Below the pieces are notes generated by a model. It searched no databases, had not been told where the DNA came from, and saw nothing but the letters and a program-made list of their open reading frames with translations. Position numbers and translations under genes: made by a program. From contig NZ_LXNG01000045.1 in NCBI RefSeq assembly GCF_001642575.1, positions 186,001 through 250,000 of the forward strand: a stretch of DNA of 64,000 bases, written 5' to 3'. Source of the stretch: Xanthomonas floridensis (GTDB lineage Bacteria > Pseudomonadota > Gammaproteobacteria > Xanthomonadales > Xanthomonadaceae). This document shows positions 38,704-48,148 of the stretch, piece by piece. Every line of letters starts with the position of its first letter. The first letter of the stretch is position 1.

Positions 38704-39465
38704 ATGTCCACCACTACCCCCATCACCGTGATCACCGGCGGCAGCCGCGGCCTGGGCCGCAACGCCGCGTTCGCGCTCGCTGCGGCGGGCAGCGATATCG
38801 TGCTGACCTACCGCAGCCAGGGCGGGGAAGCGGCCGACGTGGTTGCGCAGATCCAGGCACTGGGGCGCCGCGCGCAGGCAATACAGCTGGATGTGGCGGA
38901 GGCAGAGACCTTCGCCGCGTTTGCTGCACAGCTGAAGGACGTGCTGGCCGATTGGGGCCGCACGCAGTTTGATGCACTGGTCAACAACGCCGGCACCGGC
39001 CTGCATGCGGCCATTGCCGATACCACGCCCGCGCAGTTCGACGCGCTGGTCAATCTCCATCTGAAGGGGCCGTACTTCCTGACCCAGACCTTGTTGCCGC
39101 TGATCGCCGATGGCGGGCGCATTCTCAACGTCTCCAGCGGGCTTGCGCGCTTTGCGCTACCGGGGGCGTCGGCCTACGCGATGATGAAGGGTGGGGTGGA
39201 AGTGTTCACCCGCTACCTTGCAAAGGAACTGGGCGCGCGTGGCATACGCGCCAACACGCTGGCACCGGGCGCCATCGAAACCGACTTCAATGGCGGCAGC
39301 GTGCGCGACAACGCGCAGATCAATGCGATGGTTGCCTCGGTGACCGCGTTGGGCCGTCCCGGCTTGCCGGACGATATCGGCCCGGTGGTGGCGGCACTGC
39401 TTGCGCCGGGCACCGGCTGGATCAATGCGCAGCGCATTGAAGTCTCCGGCGGCATGTTGATCTAG
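38704..39465 (+). CDS. SDR family oxidoreductase
   Basis: A 253-residue classical short-chain dehydrogenase/reductase. The cofactor-binding TGGSRGLGRNAAF is at residues 11-23, the structural NNAG motif in LVNNAGTG, the catalytic Ser in LNVSSGLARF and the YxxxK pair in SAYAMMKGGVEVF. The C-terminal region ends SGGMLI. The Arg/Ser after the first strand (YRSQGGE) suggests NADP preference. The substrate is unknown. Divergent orientation from a LysR gene suggests substrate-induced expression. Confidence 0.92.
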   Translation: MSTTTPITVITGGSRGLGRNAAFALAAAGSDIVLTYRSQGGEAADVVAQIQALGRRAQAIQLDVAEAETFAAFAAQLKDVLADWGRTQFDALVNNAGTGLHAAIADTTPAQFDALVNLHLKGPYFLTQTLLPLIADGGRILNVSSGLARFALPGASAYAMMKGGVEVFTRYLAKELGARGIRANTLAPGAIETDFNGGSVRDNAQINAMVASVTALGRPGLPDDIGPVVAALLAPGTGWINAQRIEVSGGMLI

Positions 39466-39711
39466 TCGTCGCCAATGCTGCCGTTCGGGCATCGGTAAGC
39501 GGGCCGGCGTGAGGAATCGGAACGCACCAGGCGCGGTTTCGACGCTAGTTCGAGCGTGTGCGGCGTGTGCGGTGACTGCTCGTGCAGGCCTGCATCCCGC
39601 ACGCTCGGTGGTGTGCGTGCGACGTTCTCAAATGCATGAGGCGTCGCCAGCAGTTCTCTCTGCATCAGCCATGATGAGCAAGCGCGCACCCAAAACGTGG
39701 GCCCCGGTGGC

Positions 39712-40428
39712 TTATTGCAATGGCTGGTCGCCATGCAGGATGGGGTAGGGATTCAACGCCTCGCCCTTCCACCACTGCTTTTCCGGCCCGAGCCGATGGA
39801 TTTCGAAATGCAGATGCGGTGCGGCCGGATTGGCGTTGCCGGTGCTGCCGACATAGCCGATGACCTGGCCGCGCTTGATCGTTTGCTTCTCGGTCAGGCC
39901 GTCGGCATAGCGCTCCAGGTGCGCGTAGTAGTAGCAATAGGTGCCGCCGGGTTCGAATTGATACACGGTCAGGCCGCCGCGTTCGCTGGTAAACAGCTTT
40001 TCTACCGTGCCATCGGCTACAGCCAGAACCGGTGTGCCGGTGGGGGCCAGGATATCGATCGCATCGTGGACGCGGCCTTCGCTGCGTGCATCGGTAAAGG
40101 TGTCCTGGAGCTGGTTGCTGCCGATGCCTTGTACCGGAATCAGCAAGCCGGACGTTGTCGCCGACGTGTCCGTTGTCGGTGCAGGAGTGGGAGCGAGTGT
40201 AGCTGACGCCGCCGCGGCCGCTGGTGTCGTACTCGCAGGTGCAGGAGTCGCAGGCGTTACCGGTGGCGCTGCAGGTGACGGCGCCACAGCGACTTCCATC
40301 CCGGTAGACGGCGAGGCAACCGTGCTCGCGGCAGGCGGTATCTTTGCTCCCGGTGCATGACGTTCCAGCCACCAGTAACCACCGGCGCCGATCGCCACAC
40401 CCGCGATCAGGATCATCAGCAGTCTCAT
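39712..40428 (-). CDS. M23 family metallopeptidase (LytM domain), membrane-anchored
   Basis: A 238-residue protein with an N-terminal membrane anchor (MRLLMILIAGVAIGAGGYWW), a Pro/Ala/Thr-rich linker of about 75 residues, and a C-terminal LytM/peptidase M23 domain. The zinc ligands are visible: His and Asp in GRVHDAIDILAPTGTPV and the HxH motif in APHLHFEIHRLG. Such enzymes cut peptidoglycan cross-bridges. The ATG at 40428 lies two bases past the stop of the L,D-transpeptidase gene, so the two are translationally coupled and probably act together on the cell wall. Confidence 0.9.
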   Translation of the reverse strand: MRLLMILIAGVAIGAGGYWWLERHAPGAKIPPAASTVASPSTGMEVAVAPSPAAPPVTPATPAPASTTPAAAAASATLAPTPAPTTDTSATTSGLLIPVQGIGSNQLQDTFTDARSEGRVHDAIDILAPTGTPVLAVADGTVEKLFTSERGGLTVYQFEPGGTYCYYYAHLERYADGLTEKQTIKRGQVIGYVGSTGNANPAAPHLHFEIHRLGPEKQWWKGEALNPYPILHGDQPLQ

Positions 40429-40430
40429 GG

Positions 40431-41429
40431 CTACTCCTGCATCACCACCGGCACCGATGGGCCAACCACGCTGGCCAGGTTCACCACGTCCCAGTTGGTC
40501 AGGCGCACACAGCCGTGTGATTCGGTCTTGCCGACATGGCCGGGTTCGGGCGTGCCGTGCAAGCCGTAATGCGGTTTGGACAGGTCGATCCACACCCGGC
40601 CGACCGGGTTGTTGGGACCTGCCGGAAGCGTGGCCTTCTGCTCGCCCTTCTTCGCATCCCAAAACAATTTGGGGTTGTACTTGAACACCGGATCACGCGA
40701 GATGCCAAGGATCTTCCAGCGGCCGATCGGCAGCGGGTCGTGCTTGCTGCCGGAGGACACCGGGAACTGCGCATACACCTTGTCGTTTGCGTCAAACAGC
40801 CGCAGCGTCGAGTCGGACTTGTCCACCACCAGCTTGGCCGGTTTGGCCAGCGGCGCAACGCCATCGATGTTGGGCACCTGGATCACGCCGCCGGCCTTGC
40901 CCAGGTCCACGCCCGGATTGAGTTGGCGCAGCAATGCAGGATCGGCGTGGAAACGCTCGCCCAATGCCTCATCGACCGACGCATAGCCCAGCGCGGACAG
41001 CTTGGCCTGCTCGGCCAGGCCCTTGGGGATCGGTTGGAACGGGCCGGCAACATCGGCATCGGTCAAGGTGTATTGCACCAGCGCCGGTGTGGTGTCGGCC
41101 TGCAATGCCTGCCAGGTTGCGTCATCCAGTTCGCCGGTGACCTTGATGTCGTGCGCTGCCTGGAACCCGGAGACCGCACGCTTCTGGTTGGAGCCGCGCT
41201 CGCCATCGATCTGGCCGGGCGAAAAATGCGCACGATCGAGCAGTACCTGCGCGTGCAGGTCCGAGCGCGGACCGGTTTGAACGGCCTTCACCGCAGGCGT
41301 CGCGGCAGCGGCGGGCGCAGCTTGCGGTGCCTCCTGCGCCAGCGCCGGCAATGAAGCGCCGAGCGCCAGGGCGAGCAAGCAGACACGAGCGTAAGAGCGT
41401 GGTGGCATGGGCAGGTCCAAAAGATGCAT
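40431..41429 (-). CDS. L,D-transpeptidase (YkuD domain) with peptidoglycan-binding domain
   Basis: A 332-residue exported enzyme that forms 3-3 cross-links or attaches proteins to peptidoglycan. A signal peptide ends near LPALAQ; a peptidoglycan-binding-like domain (about residues 60-110, with KRAVSGFQAAHDIKVTGELDD) and a LysM-like patch precede the YkuD catalytic domain LVVDKSDSTLRLF...ESHGCVRLTNWDV, where the Cys in SHGCVRL is the nucleophile. The ATG at 41429 has AAGGTG seven bases upstream; an ATG at 41408 is the alternative and also starts a signal peptide. It is followed two bases later by the M23 peptidase gene. Confidence 0.93.
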   Translation of the reverse strand: MHLLDLPMPPRSYARVCLLALALGASLPALAQEAPQAAPAAAATPAVKAVQTGPRSDLHAQVLLDRAHFSPGQIDGERGSNQKRAVSGFQAAHDIKVTGELDDATWQALQADTTPALVQYTLTDADVAGPFQPIPKGLAEQAKLSALGYASVDEALGERFHADPALLRQLNPGVDLGKAGGVIQVPNIDGVAPLAKPAKLVVDKSDSTLRLFDANDKVYAQFPVSSGSKHDPLPIGRWKILGISRDPVFKYNPKLFWDAKKGEQKATLPAGPNNPVGRVWIDLSKPHYGLHGTPEPGHVGKTESHGCVRLTNWDVVNLASVVGPSVPVVMQE

Positions 41430-41747
41430 GGGCGCACCTTGCCGCAGCCGCCTGCGTTTTCCGTGTGAAATGGCTGCACGCGGACTGACTGGAGACACCC
41501 TGCGCGCATTGACTGCGTGACAGCGCAAGACCACGTATCCGCTCAGCACGAGTCGTCTGGCCCGACTTTTCATACCTCAGGACGCCACACGGCGCAGGCC
41601 TTCCCACGCGCGAGTCGGCCGGGCGGTGTGCCGGCGTCGTCTTCATGGCGAATGCACCTGCGCCCAGCCAGCAGCAATGAGCAATGCAGCCGACAGCGTT
41701 CCCGCACCAACCAGGAACGCCGCTCCGGCATTGCCGTACCGTTGCCC
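41430..41747. other. Gene-free interval upstream of the L,D-transpeptidase
   Basis: About 320 bases between the end of the minus-strand TonB receptor and the transpeptidase start. It must hold the transpeptidase promoter, but no clear hexamer pair was recognised. No hairpin with a T-run was found. Confidence 0.5.
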
Positions 41748-44468
41748 TCAGTAGGTGTAGCCCAGCGTCAGCATGTACACCCGCCCGGTCTGCACATAGG
41801 CGCCGTCGGCGCCGGGATCGTAGGCCATGTAGCGTTTGGACTTGCCTTGGGTTTCGTAGAACGTGGCTGCGTTGAGCAGGTTCTTCGCCGACACGCCCAC
41901 GTCCACATGGTGTGGCAGATGATAAGTGGCGTTGAAGTCCAGCGACTTCACCGGCTGCAGGTAGTAATTGAGCCGGTCGGTAGTGAGCCCCAGCAGCTGC
42001 AGGCCGGTGTAGTTGTAGCTCAGGTCGGTGCGCAGATGCGTGTCGTCGTAGAACAGGTCCAGGTTGTAGAGGCGCTCCGGAGCACGCGGCAACCAGGTCT
42101 TTTCGGGTTGATCTGCGCGCCTGCTGTCCGCTTCGCTGTGCTGCAGGGTGACATTGGCGGTGACGCCAAGATTGCTCCACAGCCCCGGCAGTTGCTGCAG
42201 GCGCTTGCTCGCTGCCAGCTCCAGGCCATAGAGCTTTGCGGTGCCGCCATTTTGCGGCATGGTCACCGGTACGCCGTTTTCGAACGTGGTGCCGGTTGGT
42301 ACCAGGCCGCCGAGCGTGTTGTCGTTGCTGGTGGCCGACTGCGAGGTATACACAAAGCCGGTAATGCGCTTGTAGTAAGTGGAGGCGCTCAGCACGCCGC
42401 CCTGGTGATCATAGAATTCGGCAGACAGGTCTGCATTGTCGGCCTTGCTCGGCTGCAGGTCCGGATTGGGTCTGGAGATGCCCACCACCCGTTGCGTGTC
42501 GTCGATGGTGTACACGGTCTGGCCGGAAATCAGGCCAAACGCCGGGCGGCTGAAACTGCGACGCAACGACGCGCGGTACACCGTGAGCGCGTCCGGGCGA
42601 TAGTTGAGGCTGACGCCGGGCAGCACCTGCCCATAGGTGCTGCCATTGCCCACGAAGCGCCCGCTGGCGCCATCGCCGTTGGATTGCCAGGCGTCGGCCG
42701 AATACCGCGTCAGTTCATAGCGCACGCCGGGCAGCACGCTCACCGCGCCGAAGTGCAGTGCGGCCATCGCATAGCCGGAGGTGATCGCCTCGGTGCTGGA
42801 GGTGGTGTTGGCGTTGTAGTCGTTGGCGGTATAGGTGCCGGCGCCATTCGGATCGTTGATGTACTTGTAGGGCACCGCCTGTGCGCGCATCCAGCGGCGG
42901 TCCAGCAGCTTGAACGCACCGGCGTAGTGGCCGTCGAAGGCGTTGTAGGTGAGGCGGCCAGGAATCGCGCTCAGCGGTGGGCCACCGGCGGTGGGGAACG
43001 CATAGTTGGGGCCGCCGAAATACGGCCCATTGGTGACCAAGTTGCCGTCCTTGTGGAAGAACGGATGGTCGTATGCGTCACGCCCGGAGTGATCGGCCGA
43101 CAGGCCGACCTTGACGCTGTCCAGCACATCCCCGTCCACGCGGTAGGTGATATCGGTGTGCAGGTTGACGCGGTTGTCGTGACTGCCGGCATCGTGGCCC
43201 TGCACCTTCCACAGCAACGACGAATCCAGGTTGTAGAAGAAGTCCTTCAATGCCTGGGAACTTGGTCCGATGCTCGGGTAGGTAGGGTCGCTGAGATCGA
43301 AGGCGAAACTGCCGGGCGTGAAGCCATACAGGCTGGCCGACACATAGTCCGGCCGGCTGCGGGTGCCGCGGCCGAACGCGCTGCCGTAGTCGAAACGTAG
43401 CCGGTCCAGCGTGGTGTGTCCGCCCAGTTGCAACGTCGCCAGGGTCTCGTCGATGTCGTGCGTATTGAAGTAGCCGCCGCGCACGGCAGTGGGCTGGTTA
43501 CGGAAGGTTTCCAGGCGTGCGCTGGACTGGTCCTGCTGCCCGGTGACGCCGTAGCTGCCATAGATCGCGCGTGCGTACAGCGCGCTGGTGTCGCCCTGCC
43601 AGTCCAGCGACAGGTTGCCGCCATAGCGTTCGATCTGGCTGGTGTAGAGGCTGTACTTGTAGCGGGTGCTGATCAACGGCCCCACGGTGCGCAGGTCGGT
43701 GGCGTTGGCAAGCGCGGGGTCGGCCGGCAGGTACTTGCTGTTGGGCGCCGGTGCCTGGGCCATGGTGTTGTTCTTGCCGTAATAGGCAGAGGCGTAAATG
43801 CCGAACGCATGGCCGTCGCCGAACTTCCAGGCCAGTTCCTGCTGAAGGGTGCCGCCGCTGTCCTTGCCGTCCAGATGCGTGGCCAGGTCGTTGAGCTGGC
43901 CGCGTGCGGTGGTCTTGGCATACACGTCCTGCGCGAAGTCGAACGCGTTGGGTGTCCGCATGTCGATGGCACCGCCGATGGAGTCGCCGGGCATGTCCGG
44001 CGTTGGCGATTTGGACACCTGCACCGACTGGATGCCGAAGGGCGCGAGCATGTTCAACGAAATGGCGCGGGTGGAAGAATCGGTCTCCGGCATGCCGAAG
44101 CCGTTGAGCGTGTAGGCGTTGTAGCTTGCATCCATGCCGCGGATGCTGACGTAGGCGTTCTCGCCGGTGGTGGCCTGGCCCAGATGCATGTCGCTGTACG
44201 CCGACAGCCCCGGCATGTGCGCCACCACATCGGCAATGCCGCCGGATGGAATCGCATCGATCTGCTGCTTGTTCAACACGCTGTTGACGCTGCTGGAGGC
44301 GCGTTGCTCGTCGAGCGAACCCGGCGCGGCGGTATGCGTAGCCTGCACGTTGACCGAATCCAGGGTGGTGGTGGCTGTGCGCAGGTCCGGATTTTCTGCA
44401 AACGCCGGTGCCGACAGCGCCAGGGCGATGGCGCAGGTCAGGCGATGAAAAGGACGAAGATGCGGCAT
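41748..44468 (-). CDS. TonB-dependent outer membrane receptor
   Basis: A 906-residue receptor with a signal peptide ending near PAFAEN, a plug domain with LDSVNVQA (possible TonB-box region), DVVAHMPGLSAYSD, AYVSIRGMDASYNAYTLNGFGMPE and SVQVSKSPTPDMPGDSIGGAIDMRTP, then a long barrel ending in MLTLGYTY. The size and plug pattern are those of carbohydrate or organic-ligand receptors abundant in Xanthomonas rather than siderophore receptors. The PI-PLC-like gene lies upstream on the same strand with a gap of 138 bases, so both could be one unit. No ligand can be assigned from sequence. Confidence 0.92.
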   Translation of the reverse strand: MPHLRPFHRLTCAIALALSAPAFAENPDLRTATTTLDSVNVQATHTAAPGSLDEQRASSSVNSVLNKQQIDAIPSGGIADVVAHMPGLSAYSDMHLGQATTGENAYVSIRGMDASYNAYTLNGFGMPETDSSTRAISLNMLAPFGIQSVQVSKSPTPDMPGDSIGGAIDMRTPNAFDFAQDVYAKTTARGQLNDLATHLDGKDSGGTLQQELAWKFGDGHAFGIYASAYYGKNNTMAQAPAPNSKYLPADPALANATDLRTVGPLISTRYKYSLYTSQIERYGGNLSLDWQGDTSALYARAIYGSYGVTGQQDQSSARLETFRNQPTAVRGGYFNTHDIDETLATLQLGGHTTLDRLRFDYGSAFGRGTRSRPDYVSASLYGFTPGSFAFDLSDPTYPSIGPSSQALKDFFYNLDSSLLWKVQGHDAGSHDNRVNLHTDITYRVDGDVLDSVKVGLSADHSGRDAYDHPFFHKDGNLVTNGPYFGGPNYAFPTAGGPPLSAIPGRLTYNAFDGHYAGAFKLLDRRWMRAQAVPYKYINDPNGAGTYTANDYNANTTSSTEAITSGYAMAALHFGAVSVLPGVRYELTRYSADAWQSNGDGASGRFVGNGSTYGQVLPGVSLNYRPDALTVYRASLRRSFSRPAFGLISGQTVYTIDDTQRVVGISRPNPDLQPSKADNADLSAEFYDHQGGVLSASTYYKRITGFVYTSQSATSNDNTLGGLVPTGTTFENGVPVTMPQNGGTAKLYGLELAASKRLQQLPGLWSNLGVTANVTLQHSEADSRRADQPEKTWLPRAPERLYNLDLFYDDTHLRTDLSYNYTGLQLLGLTTDRLNYYLQPVKSLDFNATYHLPHHVDVGVSAKNLLNAATFYETQGKSKRYMAYDPGADGAYVQTGRVYMLTLGYTY

Positions 44469-44606
44469 TGGAAGGACTCACTTAAGGTGGGGAGGGGAAA
44501 GGCCCGGCCCGGCACGCGGACACAGCCAGGTCTGGCCGACGCCATCCATTGCGACAGGACGTGATTTGCGTGTGGGCAGCCGCGGCGCGGTGCGCGGCGC
44601 CGTCGT

Positions 44607-45782
44607 TCAGTGGGTCAGGTCGAGGCCCTTGCACAGTGTCTGCGGCCGCTGCGGATTGCAGCGCGCCACCGCACCGCCGGCAAAGCGCACCACATAGCCG
44701 GAGCTGGCCGGTGCGTTGACGGGAAAGTCGGTGCTGATCAGCTGTGCGCCGCTGGCCAACATGCGGTCGCGCCGCGTGGTGTCGTTGGTTTGCGCTTGCC
44801 TGAGGTCGGCATCGGCGCGCGTACGCACCAGGTAGCCGGCCTTGACCAGCTGCGTGATCTCTTCGGCAGGACCGTCATTGCGCTCGATGAACGCGGCATC
44901 GTCGGCGCCGGGCACTGCATTGGTGAAACACATCCGGCCGCGCAATGCCGGATGGCCGGGAAGATAGCTGGCACCGGCGATGCGTTGATCCAGCAGGAAA
45001 ATCACCTTGCCGCGTGCGGCCTGCAGGGGTGGCCAGCCATGCGCCAGCACCGCTGCATTGAGCGTGCGCGCGCCGCCACGCACCTGATCGGGGCTGATGT
45101 ACTCGCCGGGCTGGAACACCGAGCGCAGCTCGGCATCCAGGCCGTCCATCGCCTTGGCGTCGAACGGCTCGGGCTGCACGGTCGGAAACGCCGCCGGTAT
45201 CGGTGCCTGCTTGGTCTCCAGCAGGATGAAGACGGGCACATGGCCAGGGTGCTGCCGGGACCATGCGCGCACTTCCTGCAGGCAGGCCACCAGCGGCTGG
45301 CAGTTGCTACGCTGGTCGATGTCCTGCACATGCATGACCTTGAATCCGGGTTTGTCCATCACCCCCTCCGGCGCGCTTGCCGGCGCGGCTGCAAGACCGG
45401 CCTTGGCAATCTGCGCAACGATGGCAGGATGCGCATAGCGCCCACCCTGTGCATCGGCAAACACGTCCAGCTCCAGTTGTCGCACGCCATCGTCCAGTTG
45501 CCTGGTCAATGCCGGATGGCGGTAGTCGAGGGCGGCAAACAACGCCGGATCGAGTTGCTTCAGCAGCGCTGCCTCGCTGGGTGCGAATCCGGCGTGGTAG
45601 CTGTTGTGGCTGCCGATGTATTGCAGATCGGTGAGGTGGGGCGCTGCGCTCGCCACAAGGCTGCCCAGCATCGCAACCGCGAAGGTGATGCCGGCAGCTG
45701 CAGTCCTTCGCTTTTCGCGCGCATCATTCGCTTTGCTGTCGGTGCGGGAGATGGATGCAGAAACAGCGGAAAAACCAGGCAT
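44607..45782 (-). CDS. Secreted PI-PLC X-domain-like, calcium-dependent phosphodiesterase
   Basis: A 391-residue protein related to the calcium-dependent phosphoinositide phospholipase C1 group of Streptomyces antibioticus (PI-PLCc SaPLC1-like). The N-terminus contains a hydrophobic stretch around residues 31-47 after KRR, fitting a signal peptide with a long n-region; the start is uncertain. Catalytic features are HxxxxH in YIGSHNSYH (His59), GVRQLELDVFAD (Glu/Asp metal ligands), a second His in KVMHVQDIDQRSNC, and VFILLETKQ. Paired cysteines suggest an extracytoplasmic fold. It precedes a TonB receptor on the same strand, suggesting extraction of phosphate or inositol ligands. Substrate is inferred from family only. 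Confidence 0.82.
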   Translation of the reverse strand: MPGFSAVSASISRTDSKANDAREKRRTAAAGITFAVAMLGSLVASAAPHLTDLQYIGSHNSYHAGFAPSEAALLKQLDPALFAALDYRHPALTRQLDDGVRQLELDVFADAQGGRYAHPAIVAQIAKAGLAAAPASAPEGVMDKPGFKVMHVQDIDQRSNCQPLVACLQEVRAWSRQHPGHVPVFILLETKQAPIPAAFPTVQPEPFDAKAMDGLDAELRSVFQPGEYISPDQVRGGARTLNAAVLAHGWPPLQAARGKVIFLLDQRIAGASYLPGHPALRGRMCFTNAVPGADDAAFIERNDGPAEEITQLVKAGYLVRTRADADLRQAQTNDTTRRDRMLASGAQLISTDFPVNAPASSGYVVRFAGGAVARCNPQRPQTLCKGLDLTH

Positions 45783-45916
45783 TCAGAGCGATCCGGACAC
45801 AATGTGATCGCCATCATCCTGGCCCAGTTTGACGCATATCTTTCTGCTGGATGTCCGTGCTGCGTCAGCCCGCCGGCCTGGTCGCTATCGAACGCTCCGC
45901 GTCGGTGAGTCAGCTG

Positions 45917-47878
45917 CTACCGATCTGAAGTGGTTTGGCGCACGGCATGTACAAGCAGCCGCGCCTGCACGCGCTCGCCAAGACTGCGCGGCGCATCCAG
46001 CGCCATGCGCTGCAGGCACGCTGCTTCGTCAGCCTGCAACGTGCCGCGTGCAAGCACGGCGCGCGCCACGGTTACGGCCTTGCCGGTCGCACTGGCCGTT
46101 GCAGCCTTTAGCCAGGTCAAGGCGCGCAACAGCTGCTGCTCGATCGTGGTGAAGTCGCTGCCCAGCGGGTAGTCGGGCAGGCTGCCGTCGCGGCGAAACG
46201 GGGCCAGCGCCTGCTCCAGTATTTCTGGCGTATTGCGTTGCGCGCGTGCAGCCAGTTGCGGTGGAGTGCGTAGCTTGCGCGACCGCGTCGCCTGCGCCAG
46301 CAACGTGTCTTGAAAGCGGGCATCGCAGATGCCGGCCATCTCCAGGACGCATTGCTGATCGGTCTTGTGCCGCAGGTCGGCGATGCCGTATTCGGTGATG
46401 TAGAGATCGCGCAGGTGGCGCGCAATGGTGGTGTGGCCATAGTTCCAGCGCACATTGCTGGCCGCTCGCGCGCCGGCATCGCGGGTGGCGCGCAGCATCA
46501 GCGCGCTGCGTGCCTGCGGCAGCGCATGCGCCATCGCCACGAAGTTGTACTGGCCACCCACACCGGACACCACGCGCCCATCCTCCAGACCATCGGACAC
46601 CGCCGCCCCCAGCGCGGTGGCCATCATGCAGGAGTTGAAGAAACGCGCATCGTGCCGTTGCAGGCGTTCCAGCGCTTCGTTGCCACCATAGAGCTGGTTG
46701 ATCTCGCTGATGCGGCGCATGCCGATGGCATCGCGGGTCTGTTCGTCGAGTGTGCGCAACCAGTGGTAGAAGTCCGGCGAGCCGAGATAGAACGCGCCAT
46801 GCAGGAATTGGCCTTCGCGTGCCAGGCGTGCCTGGTCATCGGCATCGGCACTGCCATCGGCGATGCGTTGCATCAGTGGCAGGTCGTCGTGCACCTTGCG
46901 GCGGATCACGCCACTGTCCACCAGTTGCTTGAAACCTTCGTTGAGCATCTCGCTGCAGCCATACAGACCGATCGCGAACGGCTCCAGCCCGCCGCTGGCC
47001 TGCACGGCCGGATGGGTTGCAAGTTCGGGGTCCAGTGCCTGCAGCACGCGGCGATAGGTGGCATTGTCGGTGTGGCGCAGGACCAGCGCATGGCTGAGGG
47101 CGTCGGCCAGCGTGCCGATGCCGATCTGCAAGGTTCCGCCATCGCGCACCAGGGTGCTTGCGTACAGCCCGATGGCGTAATCGACGCTGCTCACCGGCTG
47201 CCGCGGCAAGCCGAACAGGCGCGGCGAGGGGCCGGGCAGGTCGATGACCAGATCGAAGAACGCCGCGTCCACCGCAGCGGTGCCGCCGATCCAGGGCAAT
47301 TGCGGGTCGACCTCGGCCACCAGCAACGGGCGTGGCAGCCCCAGCGACTGCACCGCGTCCAGGGTGTCCTGGGTGATGTCGTTGTTGCACGACAACGACA
47401 GCCGGGTACCGCCAGGTTCGCGTGCGACCTTCTGCACGATCAGGTTCGGCGCCCGCTGCGCTACCGCCGCCGCTGCGTGCGTGTAATTCAAACTGGTGTA
47501 GTCGGCCTGCGCCTGCGTCGACTGCAACAGGCCGCCGGATTGCATATAGAACTCTTCCACCTGGATATGCGCAGGCAGGGCGTCGCGCAGCATCGCATCG
47601 ACATACGCAAGTCGCGGGAAATCCTCACCGAAGTGGCGCGCGATGAACGGCGCCGCAAAGCGTGCCTGAAGTCCGGTGCCCGGCCCGGGTGGATTGAGCG
47701 AGAGCGCGGTGTATAGCGCCAGCGGCCGCGACGGGCTGTCCTTGAGCATTGCGTACAACGCGTTCAACAGCCGGTGCGGCTTGCCGATGCCTAGCGGCGC
47801 GCCAACGCGCAGGGGGCCGTCGATGTGGTGCAGGATCCACTCCAGAGCGGAGTCCAGGTCGGTGAGGTGGTCGGTCAT
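45917..47878 (-). CDS. Acetyl-CoA hydrolase/transferase family protein
   Basis: A 653-residue cytoplasmic protein whose C-terminal half matches the acetyl-CoA hydrolase/CoA transferase family: EMLNEGFKQLVDSG, GVGGQYNFVAMAHALPQ and YITEYGIADLRHKTDQQCV, the latter including the Glu that typically forms the CoA thioester. The N-terminal half has VGAPLGIGKPHRLLNALY, a CoA-transferase-like start. The protein is longer than single 4-hydroxybutyrate CoA-transferases (about 430 residues), with an added C-terminal helical segment of about 90 residues. The ATG at 47878 was chosen because the upstream frame is Arg-rich and unrelated. Natural acyl donor and acceptor are unknown. Confidence 0.87.
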   Translation of the reverse strand: MTDHLTDLDSALEWILHHIDGPLRVGAPLGIGKPHRLLNALYAMLKDSPSRPLALYTALSLNPPGPGTGLQARFAAPFIARHFGEDFPRLAYVDAMLRDALPAHIQVEEFYMQSGGLLQSTQAQADYTSLNYTHAAAAVAQRAPNLIVQKVAREPGGTRLSLSCNNDITQDTLDAVQSLGLPRPLLVAEVDPQLPWIGGTAAVDAAFFDLVIDLPGPSPRLFGLPRQPVSSVDYAIGLYASTLVRDGGTLQIGIGTLADALSHALVLRHTDNATYRRVLQALDPELATHPAVQASGGLEPFAIGLYGCSEMLNEGFKQLVDSGVIRRKVHDDLPLMQRIADGSADADDQARLAREGQFLHGAFYLGSPDFYHWLRTLDEQTRDAIGMRRISEINQLYGGNEALERLQRHDARFFNSCMMATALGAAVSDGLEDGRVVSGVGGQYNFVAMAHALPQARSALMLRATRDAGARAASNVRWNYGHTTIARHLRDLYITEYGIADLRHKTDQQCVLEMAGICDARFQDTLLAQATRSRKLRTPPQLAARAQRNTPEILEQALAPFRRDGSLPDYPLGSDFTTIEQQLLRALTWLKAATASATGKAVTVARAVLARGTLQADEAACLQRMALDAPRSLGERVQARLLVHAVRQTTSDR

Positions 47879-48094
47879 CCGTGCAGGGTAGCCGACTCTC
47901 GCAAGGCCGCGCCGCGCAACGCGTTGCCGACCGGAATGCAGACGCCCGATCGCTTTCCCAGTCTTGACCCCGCGCCATATGGTCGCGCGCTCCACCGCCT
48001 TCGATACGCGGCAGGAGCCGCTGAAATCGCGACGGTTGCAGGTGTGGATCTACTCGCGGCCGGCCACTGTGTGAGAGGCCCATCGAGGATGCAC

Positions 48095-48123
48095 TTGACA
48101 GCAGTTCCGGTTACGGGCGTAAT
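48095..48123 (+). promoter_or_regulatory. Promoter of the blaI-like operon
   Basis: A perfect TTGACA at 48095-48100 is followed after 17 bases by CGTAAT at 48118-48123, a four-of-six match to the minus-ten consensus. The first operator palindrome (48111-48122) covers the end of the spacer and the minus-ten element, so repressor binding there would block polymerase. Confidence 0.65.
48111..48122. promoter_or_regulatory. BlaI/MecI-type operator 1
   Basis: TTACG-GG-CGTAA is a perfect 12-base inverted repeat over the minus-ten region. Its centre is 22 bases from that of operator 2, two DNA turns, so two repressor dimers could sit on the same face. Confidence 0.65.
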
Positions 48124-48131
48124 CGATAAAA

Positions 48132-48145
48132 ATTACAGGTGTAAT
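48132..48145. promoter_or_regulatory. BlaI/MecI-type operator 2
   Basis: ATTACA-GG-TGTAAT is a perfect inverted repeat containing the TACA/TGTA core typical of BlaI/MecI operators. It ends four bases before the repressor start codon and includes the probable ribosome site AGGTG. Confidence 0.72.
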
Positions 48146-48148
48146 CGG

